A stretch of DNA of 64,000 nt from CAVQAH01 sp963784195 (GCA_963784195.1 CAWARA010000035.1:46269-110268), one strand, 5' to 3'; positions 19,060-27,835 are shown, counted from the stretch's first letter. Numbers and translations: made by a program. The notes: generated from the letters alone by a model not told the origin.

Positions 19060-20271
19060 ATGCACCCATTGATTCACGACTGGAACCGTACCGGGACTGC
19101 CGCTCCGACGAAGGTGTTGCTGGACGACGAGACGCTGCGGGATGGGTTGCAGTCCCCGTCTGTAAGGACGCCGACCATCGACGAGAAGCTTCGAATCCTG
19201 CACCTCATCGATCGGCTGGGGATCGATACCGCCGACATCGGCCTGCCCGGCGCCGGGCCGCACGTCGTTCGTGACGTCGAGCGTCTTGCGCGCGAGATTG
19301 CGGATGCCCGGCTCACGGTCCAGGCGAACTGCGCGGCGCGGACCGTCATCGCGGACATCCGGCCCATCGCCGAGATCTCGCAGCGGGCCGGCATTCCCAT
19401 CGAGTGCTGCACGTTCATCGGATCGAGCCCGCTCCGGCAGTACGCGGAGGGCTGGGGCATCGACCAGCTGCTCAAGTTGACCGAGGACGCGATCACCTTC
19501 GCCGTGAGCGAGGGCATGACGGTCATGTACGTGACGGAAGACACCACGCGCGCGGATCCCGAGACGCTGCGGCGCCTGTACTCGACCGCCATCAGGGCCG
19601 GCGCCAGGCGGGTGTGCGTCGCCGACACCGTCGGTCATGCCACGCCGGTCGGCGCCGCCGCGGTGGTCAGGTTCGTCGCCCAGGTCGTGGAGGAGTGCGG
19701 AGGGGGCGTCGGCATCGACTGGCACGGCCATCGCGATCGCGACTTTGCCATCATCAATTCGCTCGCCGCGCTGGAGGCGGGTGCGACGCGGCTGCACGGC
19801 GCGGCCATCGGCATCGGCGAGCGCGTCGGCAACACGCCGATGGACACGCTGCTCGTCAATCTGGTGCTGATGGGCTACATCGAGCGGGATCTGTCCGCAC
19901 TCGTCGAGTATTGCCAGCTCGTGTCGGACGTCACGGGCGTGCCGATTCCACCGAACTACCCGGTGGTCGGGCGCGACGCGTTCCGGACCGCCACAGGCGT
20001 GCACGCCGCCGCCGTGATCAAGGCCTTCCGCAAGAACGACACGGCGCTCGTGGATGCGGTCTACTCCGGCGTTCCCGCGAGCATGGTCGGCCGCGAGCAG
20101 GAGATCGACGTGGGTCCGATGTCAGGCAAGTCGAACGTGGTGTTCTGGCTCGAGCGCCGGGGCTTGCCGGTCACCGACGAGGCCGTGGAGAGGATTTTCG
20201 CGAAGGCGAAATCGTCTACACGCGTGTTGGAGGAAACGGAGATCCTCGAAGAATTACAGAGACACGTGTAG
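19060..20271 (+). CDS. isopropylmalate/homocitrate synthase family enzyme (DRE-TIM)
   Basis: 403 residues, shorter than LeuA (about 510) because the regulatory C-terminal domain is missing. The HMGL-like barrel is clear: LLDDETLRDGLQSPS carries the DRE-type metal and catalytic motif (here DDETLRD), and WHGHRDRDFA supplies the HxH metal ligands. GVHAAAVIKAF and the GPMSGKSNV region match LeuA/homocitrate synthase proteins. It condenses acetyl-CoA with a 2-oxoacid, but the substrate cannot be read from the sequence (2-oxoisovalerate, 2-oxoglutarate or pyruvate). The stop TAG lies within the palindromic repeat that follows. Confidence 0.8.
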   Translation: MHPLIHDWNRTGTAAPTKVLLDDETLRDGLQSPSVRTPTIDEKLRILHLIDRLGIDTADIGLPGAGPHVVRDVERLAREIADARLTVQANCAARTVIADIRPIAEISQRAGIPIECCTFIGSSPLRQYAEGWGIDQLLKLTEDAITFAVSEGMTVMYVTEDTTRADPETLRRLYSTAIRAGARRVCVADTVGHATPVGAAAVVRFVAQVVEECGGGVGIDWHGHRDRDFAIINSLAALEAGATRLHGAAIGIGERVGNTPMDTLLVNLVLMGYIERDLSALVEYCQLVSDVTGVPIPPNYPVVGRDAFRTATGVHAAAVIKAFRKNDTALVDAVYSGVPASMVGREQEIDVGPMSGKSNVVFWLERRGLPVTDEAVERIFAKAKSSTRVLEETEILEELQRHV

Positions 20272-20344
20272 GCCCGACCTTCAGGTCGGGCGTGCTGAAT
20301 CACCGTGGTGATTGTGGCACGCCCGACCTGAAGGTCGGGCCTAC
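20268..20344. repeat. 28-bp perfect inverted repeat supplying two stop codons
   Basis: The left arm 20268-20295 and right arm 20317-20344 are perfect complements. Each arm is itself a palindrome of CCCGACCT and AGGTCGGG, and the 21-base loop contains another (TCACC/GGTGA). The TAG of the synthase gene (20269-20271) and the TAG of the converging M28 peptidase gene (20341-20343 on the minus strand) are the same position in each arm. It can act as a bidirectional terminator. A single arm copy is at 27756-27782. Confidence 0.9.
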
Positions 20345-21246
20345 GGGTGTTTGCCGATCCGCTCCATCAAATCGGGGAGCGCGGCGACTAGCACGTCACC
20401 CACCGCCTGCAGCGATTCCGGCGCGACCTGGTCGAGCGTGTCATCGGCGGTGTGCCAGGCCGGATAGTCGAGGTCGATGAGGTCGACCGCCGGCACGCCA
20501 GCGCGCAGGAACGGCACGTGGTCGTCCTCGACCGCAAATTGATCGTCGACGAACTGCGCGCGGCCGATGCGCTTCGCAGCGGCCCAGATCGTATCCGTCA
20601 GCCACGCAGTAGACCCCGGCTCACGCTGGATGCGCAGGTCGCGATCGCCGACCATGTCGACGAGCACCAGCGCGCGAATGTCTTTCAGTCCGCCGCTCTT
20701 CCGCGCGGCGTCGACGTAGTAGCGGCTGCCGTAGGTGTGGTCCTCATCCTTCCACTCGATGACCGCTTCCTCGCCATCGAAGAACAGCAGCTCGATCGGC
20801 AGCGCGAACTTGCGGTCTTTCAGCGCGGTGGCGAGCTCCAGCAGCACCGCCGTACTCGAGCCGCCGTCGTTGGCGCCGACGAACGGGAATTCCTTGAACA
20901 GCTTCGTGTCGTAGTGGCTGGCGATGATCAGGCGCGGACCGGTAGCACCTGACGAACCTGGCAGCGTCGCGCGCAGGTTTACCATCCGAATCTTGCCGAC
21001 GGGGGTCTGGGCCTCGAAGGCCTGTTCCTCGGTGTTGATGCCGAGCGACTTGAGGTGCGCGGTGATGTACGCGCGGGTGCGCTGAGCGCCCGCCGAGCCT
21101 GCCGGGCGCGGGCCGATCGCGACCTGCTCGCGGACGTGGGTAAAGGCGCGCGCACCGTCGAACCGCGGCGCAGGCGTCTGCTGAAGACCCGACGCGCCAC
21201 ACGCGATGGCGCCGGCGCACAGCAGGATCAGATGCCGAACATGCAT
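20341..21246 (-). CDS. secreted M28 family peptidase, glutaminyl-cyclase-like
   Basis: 301 residues with an N-terminal signal; IACG near residue 16 could be a lipoprotein box. Metal-site motifs of the M28/QC family are present: SHYDT (His, Asp), GANDGGSS (bridging Asp), FFDGEEA (Glu), LVDMVGD (Asp) and AWHTADDTLD (His). The tryptophan before the last His and the overall length favour the glutaminyl-peptide cyclotransferase-like branch over aminopeptidases, but both activities are possible. The gene converges on the isopropylmalate-synthase-like gene and starts 10 bases downstream of the citrate synthase stop, so it may be read as the end of that operon. Confidence 0.88.
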   Translation of the reverse strand: MHVRHLILLCAGAIACGASGLQQTPAPRFDGARAFTHVREQVAIGPRPAGSAGAQRTRAYITAHLKSLGINTEEQAFEAQTPVGKIRMVNLRATLPGSSGATGPRLIIASHYDTKLFKEFPFVGANDGGSSTAVLLELATALKDRKFALPIELLFFDGEEAVIEWKDEDHTYGSRYYVDAARKSGGLKDIRALVLVDMVGDRDLRIQREPGSTAWLTDTIWAAAKRIGRAQFVDDQFAVEDDHVPFLRAGVPAVDLIDLDYPAWHTADDTLDQVAPESLQAVGDVLVAALPDLMERIGKHP

Positions 21247-21256
21247 GGCCGGCCGC

Positions 21257-22544
21257 CTACCGGCGCTTGTCCCTCGGGACGTAGTTGCGGGGTTCGGGCC
21301 CGATGTAGAGCTGACGGGGCCGCGCGATCTTCTGCTCGGGATCCGTGAGCATCTCTTCCCACTGCGCGATCCAGCCGGCCGTGCGGCCGATCGCGAAGAG
21401 CACGGCGAACATGTCCACCGGGAAGCCCATTGCCTGGTAAATGAGGCCCGAATAGAAGTCGACGTTCGGATAGAGCTTGCGGCTGACGAAGTATTCGTCC
21501 TCGAGGGCGATGCGCTCGAGCTCCAGGGCGATTTCCAGCAGCGGGTTCTTGCCGGTCACCTCGAACACGAGATCGGCGATGCGCTTGATGATCTTGGCGC
21601 GCGGGTCGTACAGACTTGTAGACGCGGTGGCCGAAGCCCATCAACCGGCCATCACCGCCCTTGACGCGCTTGATGAAGGGGGGCACGTTGTTGATCGACC
21701 CGATTTCGCTGAGCATGCGGAGGACCGCTTCGTTGGCGCCTCCGTGCAGCGGGCCGTAAAGCGCCGCGGCGGCGCCGGCGAGCGCCGAATATGGGTCGGC
21801 CTGCGAGCTCCCGATGTTCCGCATCGTGCTCGTGCTGCAGTTCTGCTCGTGGTCCGCGTGCAGGATGAACAGCACGTCCAGCGCGCGCTCGAGCACCGGG
21901 TTCGCCTTGTACTTGAGCTCGGTCATCTTGAACAGCATGTTCAGGAAGTTGCCCGCGTAGCTCAAGTCGTTGTCCGGCATGTTGTACGGACGCCCGATCG
22001 AGTGCCGGAACGCGTAGGCCGCGATCGACGGCACCTTCGCGATCAGCCGGATCGTCTGCAGCCGGCGCGACTCCACCGAGAAGATGTCCTTGGCGTCGGG
22101 ATACAGCGTCGACAGCGCGGCAACCGTGCTGATGAACATGCCCATCGGATGGGCATCGTGCCGGAAACCCTCCATCAGCTTCGCGATGTTGGTGTGCAAC
22201 ATCGTGTGCAGCGTGACGTCCTTCGTCCAGCCGCGCAGCTCGTCGTCGCTTGGCAGTTCACCGAACAGAATCAGGTACGCCGTCTCGAGAAAGTCGCTGT
22301 CTTCGGCGAGCTGTTCGATGGGGTAGCCACGGTAGAGCAGGACGCCCTTGTCGCCGTCGATGAAGGTGATGCGGCTCCGGCACGCAGCGGTGTTCATGAA
22401 CGCCGGGTCGTAGGTCATCATGCCGAACTCATCGGCGGTGACCTTGATCTGGCGCAGATCCATGGCGCGGATGGTGCCGTCCTGGATCGGAACGTCGTAC
22501 TGTTTGCCGGTTCGATTGTCGGTGATTGTCAGCGTATCGGCCAT
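21257..22544 (-). CDS. gltA: citrate synthase, one frameshift
   Basis: About 428 residues, the length of type II bacterial citrate synthases. Catalytic residues are visible: the first His in ILHADHEQNCSTST, the second His in MGFGHRVYK, and the Asp in PNVDFYSG. The first 300 or so residues and the last 105 are in different frames. The break falls just after RVYKS, where one extra base near 21618 (span 3n+1) turns the expected YDPRAK into another frame. It catalyses oxaloacetate plus acetyl-CoA to citrate, the first TCA step, so a true loss is unlikely. YacG lies 22 bases upstream on the same strand. Confidence 0.93.
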
Positions 22545-22566
22545 GCGCAGGTCTGAGCGGTTGTGC

Positions 22567-22746
22567 TTACTCGTCGTCTCCGGCGTCTTCCGGCCGGTCC
22601 GGCGGCGCGCTGTCGGGCACCCGGTAGTCCTCCGAGAGCCATCGCCCGAGATCCGCCAGTTTGCAGCGCTCGCTGCAGAACGGCCGCCAAGCCGGGTCAA
22701 CAGGCCGGCTGCGACAGTACACGCACGGGGATTCCGGCCGCGCCAA
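22567..22746 (-). CDS. yacG: YacG-type zinc protein (DNA gyrase inhibitor family)
   Basis: 59 residues. Four Cys form the YacG zinc finger: CVYC near residue 8 and FCSERC at about 23-28, followed by the conserved KLADLGRWLSEDYRVP and an acidic tail rich in Pro and Asp. YacG proteins bind gyrase and inhibit its DNA binding. The start appears to be TTG at 22746, since an in-frame stop lies two codons upstream and the first Cys precedes the only other start codon (GTG). A weak AGG sits very close to the TTG, so translation may be inefficient. It is followed 22 bases later by gltA on the same strand. Confidence 0.85.
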   Translation of the reverse strand: MARPESPCVYCRSRPVDPAWRPFCSERCKLADLGRWLSEDYRVPDSAPPDRPEDAGDDE

Positions 22747-22810
22747 ACCTGCTTATTCTATCGATTGCGCATCAAAACTGCCAAATTCGGGTGAGATGTA
22801 CCGAAACGCC

Positions 22811-22899
22811 GTAGTTCGTGGCTCGTCGCTCGTGGCTCGTAAAGCCGATTCGCCGCTGCGGGTTCTTCGAGCGACGAGCTACGAACCACGAACCACGGC
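22811..22899. repeat. inverted repeat of GTTCGTGGCTCGTCGCTCG words, copy 1
   Basis: The left arm (from 22811) is made of GTAGTTCGT, GGCTCGT and CGCTCGT words. The right arm (to 22899) is the approximate complement, with CGAGCGACGAGCTACGAACC words. The arms are about 30 bp with roughly five mismatches around a 26-base loop. It lies downstream of phoU and upstream of yacG on the minus strand. Confidence 0.85.
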
Positions 22900-22906
22900 A
22901 GAGGGT

Positions 22907-23587
22907 TTAGGCACCGACTTCCCCCGCATGATGCCGGACGTCACGCGCCGACACCATGAAGATCACGTCTTCGGCTACGTTGGTGGCGTGATCCCCGATG
23001 CGCTCGAGGTGGCGGGAAATCAGGATCAGATCCAGCGAAGGCTCGATGGTGTGGGGATCCTGGAGCATGTAGGTGAGGAGTTCCCGGAAGACCTGGGTCT
23101 TCAAGGCGTCGAGCGTATCGTCCTCGTTGAGCACGGCGTGCGCGAGGTCGACGTCGCGGCGGACGTAGGAATCGAGCGCGTTGCGCAGCATCCGCTGCGC
23201 GATCTCGGCCATGCGCGGGATGTCGATCAGCTCCTTGACGGGAGGATGCCGGGTGTAGCGCCGGACCGCCTCGGCAATGTTGATGGCGAGATCGCCGACC
23301 CGCTCGAGGTCGGTATTGATCTTCACGGCTGACACGATGGCGCGCAGGTCGACCGCCATCGGCTGGTGCAGCGCCAGCAGCTTGAAGCAACGGCTGTCGA
23401 TCTCGATGTGCAGCTGGTTGATGGGACCGTCACCCGCGAGCACCCGCTCGACGAGCGGCGTGTCGCGTTCCACCAGTGCCCTGACGGCCGAGCGCACGCG
23501 CTCCTCGGCCAGGCCGCCCATTTCGAGCAGGCGCGTCTTGAGCTGTTCGAGCTCCTCCTGAAAATGCGGAACAATCCGATCGGGCAT
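22907..23587 (-). CDS. phoU: PhoU phosphate signalling regulator
   Basis: 226 residues, the normal length, built of two three-helix bundles. Metal-binding repeats of the PhoU family are visible (DLERVGDLAINIAE in the first half, HLERIGDHATNVAED in the second). PhoU links Pst transporter state to the PhoR histidine kinase and restrains phosphate uptake. The ATG at 23587 is chosen because the PDRIVPHFQEELEQL start is typical; the open frame upstream runs through repeat DNA. PstB is 141 bases upstream, separated by a hairpin repeat; pstC and pstA are not present. Confidence 0.95.
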   Translation of the reverse strand: MPDRIVPHFQEELEQLKTRLLEMGGLAEERVRSAVRALVERDTPLVERVLAGDGPINQLHIEIDSRCFKLLALHQPMAVDLRAIVSAVKINTDLERVGDLAINIAEAVRRYTRHPPVKELIDIPRMAEIAQRMLRNALDSYVRRDVDLAHAVLNEDDTLDALKTQVFRELLTYMLQDPHTIEPSLDLILISRHLERIGDHATNVAEDVIFMVSARDVRHHAGEVGA

Positions 23588-23637
23588 GTATCTAACCTTT
23601 GAATCTCCACGAACCAGCAATCGATGAAGGTCTGAGC

Positions 23638-23719
23638 CGTGGTTCGTGGGTCGTCGCTCGTAACTCGAAGAGCAATTCGGAGGTTCTACGAGCGACGAGC
23701 GACGACCACGAACCACGGA
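23638..23719. repeat. inverted repeat of GTTCGTGGCTCGTCGCTCG words, copy 2
   Basis: The left arm CCGTGGTTCGTGGGTCGTCG and following words from 23638 pair with the CGAGCGACGAGCGACGACC right arm ending near 23719, with arms of about 30 bp. It lies between the pstB stop and the phoU start. Confidence 0.85.
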
Positions 23720-23728
23720 CGAGACGCA

Positions 23729-24557
23729 TTATCCAAACCGCCCGGTCACATAATCCTCTGTCAGCTTTTCGGACGGATTCGTGAAGATACGATCCGTGGG
23801 GCCGTATTCGATCAGTCGACCCAGCCAGAAGAACGCCGTCCGATCCGAGACGCGTGCCGCCTGCTGCATGTTGTGCGTGACGATCACGATCGTGTACGCG
23901 GACTTGAGCTGGTAGATCAGCTCCTCGATGCGCTGGGTCGCAATCGGATCGAGCGCGGAGGCGGGCTCGTCCATGAGCAGGATTTCCGGCTTGACTGCCA
24001 GCGCACGCGCGATGCACAGACGCTGCTGCTGGCCCTCCCGAGAGCGCCAGCGCCGAGTCGTGCAGCCGGTCTTTCACCTCGTCCCAGATTGCCGCGGATT
24101 TGAGGCTCTCCTCGACGCGGCCGCTCAGCTCCGACCGGCTCGACGCCAGGCCGTTGATCCGCAATCCATAGGCGACGTTCTCGAAGATCGACTTCGGGAA
24201 GGGGTTCGACTTCTGGAACACCATTCCAACCCGCCGCCGGAGCGCCACGACGTCAGTCCCGCCCCGATACACGTCGTCGCCATCTATCAGCACCCGGCCC
24301 TCTACCCGGGTGCCGGCGATGATGTCGTTCATCCGGTTGAGCGTGCGCAGAAACGTGCTCTTCCCGCAGCCCGACGGCCCGATGAAGGCCGTCACCAGCT
24401 TGGCGGGGATGCCGATGCTGATGTTCTCCAGAGCACGCTTCGCCCCGTAATAGAAGCTGAGGTCCTTGACGTCTATGCTCACCGGGTGGTCGGCTGCGAC
24501 GGGAGCGGAAGCGCGGGTCTGGAGCGTGAGGGTTGGGGGCGTCTGTACCGGGTTCAT
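23729..24557 (-). CDS. pstB: phosphate ABC transporter ATP-binding protein, one frameshift
   Basis: About 275 residues. Walker A GPSGCGKST, the Q-loop region VFQKSNPFPKSI and the ABC signature LSGG are in the first frame; after LSGG the frame changes and continues through Walker B LLMDEPASALDP and the H-loop VTHNMQQA. One extra base in the G-run around 24035 (span 3n+1) explains the break exactly at LSGGQQQR. The N-terminus has about 25 extra residues before the ABC domain. PstB energises high-affinity phosphate import, but the permease genes pstA and pstC are absent from the window. A direct repeat AGTTTC with 11-bp period is about 28-44 bases upstream (24585 and 24596). Confidence 0.93.
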
Positions 24558-24642
24558 GCCAGCCCTCCTACGCTATCGGCCGGCAGTTTCCAGCTAGTTT
24601 CGCCGAAGTAAATTCTATGTAACGGACCGAACTGCTTCGCTT

Positions 24643-24729
24643 GCCGTGGTTCGTGGTTCGTAGTTCGTCGCTCGAGCGAGCGATTGGCAAGGGTTTGCGA
24701 GCTACGAGCTACGGACCACGAACCACGGC
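24643..24729. repeat. inverted repeat of GTTCGTGGCTCGTCGCTCG words, copy 3
   Basis: The left arm, from CCGTGGTTCGTGGTTCGTAG at 24643, pairs with the right arm ending CCACGAACCACGGCA near 24729; 27 or so of 31 positions match. It lies downstream of the first thymidylate-kinase-like gene and upstream of pstB. Confidence 0.85.
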
Positions 24730-24753
24730 ACGCACGACTGGACCGGGCGCCGC

Positions 24754-25518
24754 TCAGGGTCCGCCCACCCCAACCGTGTCCGTTTCCGCGAGGAACGCGC
24801 CAATCTGGCGGCGGAGCTCGTCCTGGATGATGTCGACCTTGCGGCGGGCGTCCAGGACGCGGAAGCCGAACTCGTCCGACATCGAGCCATACTCCCGCAG
24901 CAGCGCGCGCTGGTAGGCGCGGAAGCTCTCGTAGATGTCGTCGCCGAGCTTCATGTCCATGCCGGATTCCCAGAACTCCATGCCCCGGGCCTGGAGGACG
25001 CGGCGGATGAGGGTCTTCTCGTCGATCTTCAGGTAGAACACGAGGTGCGGAACGATGGCGAAACCGTAGAGGTTCCGGATCCACGTGCGATCGACGCCGC
25101 GCACGCCGGCACGGGCCATCGCCGTGAAGATGTAGCGATCGGACAGGACGATGAAGCCGGCTTTCAGCGCCGGGACGATCTCCTTTTCCAGGCGGTCGGC
25201 GAAGTCGGTCGCGTAGAGCAGTACGAAGGTGAGCTTGTTGAGCGTGTTGCTCGACTTGGCCAGCTCGATGGTCGGCTGCATCAGGTCCGAGCGCGTCCAC
25301 CCGGTCTCGATGACGCCGTAGCCCTGCACTTCCAGCCATTCCCGCAGCAGGGTGATTTGGGTCGAGCGTCCGACGCCATCCGTACCTTCAATCGCAATGA
25401 TCTTCCCCGGGTACCCGTCGATCGGCAGGTAGGGGATGGGATTCCCGTAGTAGCTGCCGGGCGTGACGATAGCAGGGGTGCCGACGTTGTCGTCAGGCGA
25501 TTTCATCGAGCTGCTCAT
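24754..25518 (-). CDS. thymidylate-kinase-like P-loop protein with altered Walker A
   Basis: 254 residues, longer than typical Tmk (about 210). The fold is that of dTMP kinase: IIAIEGTDGVGRSTQ at the P-loop and SDRYIFTAMARAG at the DR[YH] motif. The Walker A lysine is replaced by arginine (GVGRST instead of GxGK[ST]), which usually abolishes or alters nucleotide binding. It has an N-terminal extension of about 35 residues and a C-terminal helical extension. Its start overlaps the end of the neighbouring, clearly homologous gene by 26 bases; starting at Met5 would reduce this to 14. Context is phosphate and polyphosphate genes. Function is unassigned. Confidence 0.75.
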   Translation of the reverse strand: MSSSMKSPDDNVGTPAIVTPGSYYGNPIPYLPIDGYPGKIIAIEGTDGVGRSTQITLLREWLEVQGYGVIETGWTRSDLMQPTIELAKSSNTLNKLTFVLLYATDFADRLEKEIVPALKAGFIVLSDRYIFTAMARAGVRGVDRTWIRNLYGFAIVPHLVFYLKIDEKTLIRRVLQARGMEFWESGMDMKLGDDIYESFRAYQRALLREYGSMSDEFGFRVLDARRKVDIIQDELRRQIGAFLAETDTVGVGGP

Positions 25519-26191
25519 CGGACTCCTGGATCGACATGTGCTGGGAGACGAGCTTGCGGAACGTTCGCTGTTGTTCGGTAATGCTGCCGACCGCGTTGAC
25601 CACGCTCAGCCCGAACTCGTCGACCAGGCGATCGTATTCGGACAGCACTTTTCCCTGGAACATCTTGAAGCTCTCGACGAGACTCGAGCTCCAGCCCATG
25701 TCCATGCCCGCTTCGTAGAACTTCAGCTTGACGCGGCGCGCGAGCAGCCGGTCCGCCGACACTTCGATCGGGACCTTGAAATAGACGGCAAGGTCCGGCT
25801 TCACCGCGAAGCTGTACAGCTCGCGCACCCACTTGCGATCCACGCCGCGCGCGGCATCGCGCGCAAACGCCGTGTATGCGTAGCGATCGGCCAGGACGAT
25901 CATGCCGGCCTTCAACGGCGGGATGATGTTGTAGAGCAGTCGATCGGCGAAGTCGGTGGCGTGCAGCAGGCTGAACGTCATGGGCGTCAGCGAGTTCTTC
26001 TTTTTCCCCGTCTTCGTCGCGGCTTTCACCAGCGCGGACGAGTTCCACTCGGTGACGAATACCGGCTGGCCCGCGGCGCTAAGCCACTTCGCCAGCAGGG
26101 CCAGCTGCGTCGTCTTTCCGGAGCCGTCCACGCCTTCGACCACGAACAGCTTTCCGCGGTACTCGTGTGGCGTGGTCAGGTTGGTCAACAT
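25493..26191 (-). CDS. thymidylate-kinase-like P-loop protein, intact Walker A
   Basis: 232 residues. The P-loop VEGVDGSGKTTQ and the DRYAYTAFARDAARG segment are normal for dTMP kinase, and the protein aligns along its length with its downstream neighbour (shared LLHATDFADRL, SAGMDM and LVDEFGL-type segments). The ATG at 26191 is chosen because upstream sequence belongs to the overlapping ppx gene. A housekeeping role in dTDP synthesis is possible, but the tandem paralogue and the phosphate context leave other nucleotide or polyphosphate-linked roles open. I considered PPK2, but the P-loop and DRY motifs fit Tmk better. Confidence 0.78.
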   Translation of the reverse strand: MLTNLTTPHEYRGKLFVVEGVDGSGKTTQLALLAKWLSAAGQPVFVTEWNSSALVKAATKTGKKKNSLTPMTFSLLHATDFADRLLYNIIPPLKAGMIVLADRYAYTAFARDAARGVDRKWVRELYSFAVKPDLAVYFKVPIEVSADRLLARRVKLKFYEAGMDMGWSSSLVESFKMFQGKVLSEYDRLVDEFGLSVVNAVGSITEQQRTFRKLVSQHMSIQESDEQLDEIA

Positions 26192-27740
26192 GAGTCGATT
26201 GCCCCTTGAAGTCGCCGGCGACCTCAAAACGAACAGGCTTGCCTAGGAGTTTCTCGAGCGGCGCCACGTGGCGATGCGCCGCCCACAGTTCCAGTTCCGC
26301 GTCACCGTTCGCGCGCAGGCGGGCGAGATAGTCGTCGCCGCGCGGGAACAGGTCGAGACCGCCGAGCGCCTGGGCGTGGCTGCGATCCAGGCCTTCGGCC
26401 AGCCGCACCATTGCCGACAGCGCGCGCACTTTTTTCCGCAGCGCGCCGGGAACGTCGCCGTAGCCTTCGTGTGATTTCTTCGGCGTGGCTTGCCGATGAT
26501 ACCGGGCGATGAGCGCGATCACTTCGGTTTCCTGCGGATCGAACCCCCGGAGGTCGCCGTTCTTGATCAGATAGTACGAATGCCGGTGGTGCCGTTCGTA
26601 GCTGATATGTACACCGATATCGTGCAGCAGCGCGCCATATTCCAGCCACTCGCGCTCGCGATCGGACATGCCGTGCACGCTTCGTGTCTGATCGAAGACG
26701 CTCAGGGCCAAACGTGCAACCTGCTGGGCGTGCTCGGACCAATAGCCGCACCGTTCGCCGAGCTCGATGACGCTTCGGCGCCGGACGTCCGGATACCGTT
26801 CGACCTTGCGGATCCGGGCGCTGTTCCGGTGAACGTAATCGAGCACCAGGCCTTCGCGGAGCGCCAGATCGCAGAGCGTGAACTCCTCGGCGCCGAGCCG
26901 GCGGATGATGGTGTCGAAGAGCACGGAGCCGGCCACGGACAGATCGGCGCGGCGCGGATCCATCAGCGGGATGCGCAGGCGTTCCTGGATGTCTGACTCC
27001 ACGATGTGCTTGCGCAGGCGGTGGAGCGCCTTCGCCGACACCCGGCGGTTGCGGACATCGTCCGCCCGGCCGTCATCGCCGGCGGCCATCGTGCCGAGGC
27101 TGAGGATCGTGCCGGACGTCCCGATCACCCGATCGAATCCGCGCGCCGCGATCTGATCCAGATAGCTGCCCATCTCGCGATTGAGGTGCTTGATGATGCG
27201 GCGCTCGTCGCGGCCGGAGAGCGGATCGCTCTGGACGTACCGCTCGGTCAGGCGAATCACACCGGTCTTGAAGCTGCGTGCGTGGGTCAACTGGGTCGCC
27301 GTACCCAGCGTGACCTCGACGCTGCCGCCGCCGATGTCGACGACGACCGCGGTCGTGCCGCCGATATCGACGCCGTATCCAGCGGCGAGGTGGATCAGGC
27401 GTGCTTCTTCGGTCCCGGAGATCACGCGGATGCGGATGCCCGTCTGGCGGTCCACCTCCGCGATGAAGTCGCCGCCGTTCTCGGCTTCGCGCGTCGCGCT
27501 CGTGGCCGCGGCGACGATCTCGTCGACCTTGTGCGACTCGGCCAGACGCCTGAATTTCGAGAGCGTCTGCAGCGCCGCGGCCATCGCCGTGGGCGTGAGG
27601 TTGCGGCCGTCCAGTCCGCCGGCCCCAAGACGGACCATGTCTTTTTCGCGGTCGATCACTTCGAAGGACAGGTCCGGCCGAACCTGCACCACGATCATGT
27701 GGATCGAGTTGGTTCCGATGTCGATAGCTGCGATGCGCAT
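26079..27740 (-). CDS. ppx: Ppx/GppA exopolyphosphatase with C-terminal HD domain (first copy)
   Basis: The N-terminal actin-like ATPase fold carries the phosphate-1 motif AIDIGTNSIHMIVV, the catalytic region ATSATREAENG, and phosphate-2 VVVDIGGGSVEV. After residue 310 an HD domain follows (LLHDIGVHISYERHHRHSYY). It hydrolyses the ends of polyphosphate or pppGpp. The open frame continues 113 bases into the Tmk-like gene; the last 37 or so residues after GDFKGQ look non-native, so a frameshift near 26195-26215 is likely and the real stop is probably near the start of the next gene. The divergent CHAD gene begins 179 bases away, so the two operons share an upstream region. Confidence 0.9.
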   Translation of the reverse strand: MRIAAIDIGTNSIHMIVVQVRPDLSFEVIDREKDMVRLGAGGLDGRNLTPTAMAAALQTLSKFRRLAESHKVDEIVAAATSATREAENGGDFIAEVDRQTGIRIRVISGTEEARLIHLAAGYGVDIGGTTAVVVDIGGGSVEVTLGTATQLTHARSFKTGVIRLTERYVQSDPLSGRDERRIIKHLNREMGSYLDQIAARGFDRVIGTSGTILSLGTMAAGDDGRADDVRNRRVSAKALHRLRKHIVESDIQERLRIPLMDPRRADLSVAGSVLFDTIIRRLGAEEFTLCDLALREGLVLDYVHRNSARIRKVERYPDVRRRSVIELGERCGYWSEHAQQVARLALSVFDQTRSVHGMSDREREWLEYGALLHDIGVHISYERHHRHSYYLIKNGDLRGFDPQETEVIALIARYHRQATPKKSHEGYGDVPGALRKKVRALSAMVRLAEGLDRSHAQALGGLDLFPRGDDYLARLRANGDAELELWAAHRHVAPLEKLLGKPVRFEVAGDFKGQSTHVDQPDHATRVPRKAVRGRRRGRLRKDDAAGPAGEVA

Positions 27741-27755
27741 TCAGGAGGGACGGTT

Positions 27756-27782
27756 GTAGGCCCGACCTTCAGGTCGGGCGTG
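27756..27782. repeat. single arm of the CCCGACCT palindromic repeat
   Basis: 27 bases identical to the left arm at 20268. The arm alone is a palindrome (CCCGACCT, TC, AGGTCGGG). It sits 16 bases upstream of the ppx start codon in the divergent promoter region and could fold in the ppx leader. Confidence 0.85.
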
Positions 27783-27835
27783 TTCGGATCCTCGCGAGTC
27801 GTTCGCCGGCCAGTCAAGGTTGGCGCAACCTTGCT

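Noticed and set aside
18478..20004. 508-codon minus-strand frame
   Set aside because: Lies antisense across the phosphatase, the small membrane protein and the synthase genes; no motif.
25493..26191. Polyphosphate kinase 2 (PPK2)
   Set aside because: PPK2 shares the P-loop kinase fold, but the VEGVDGSGKTTQ and DRY motifs fit thymidylate kinase better.
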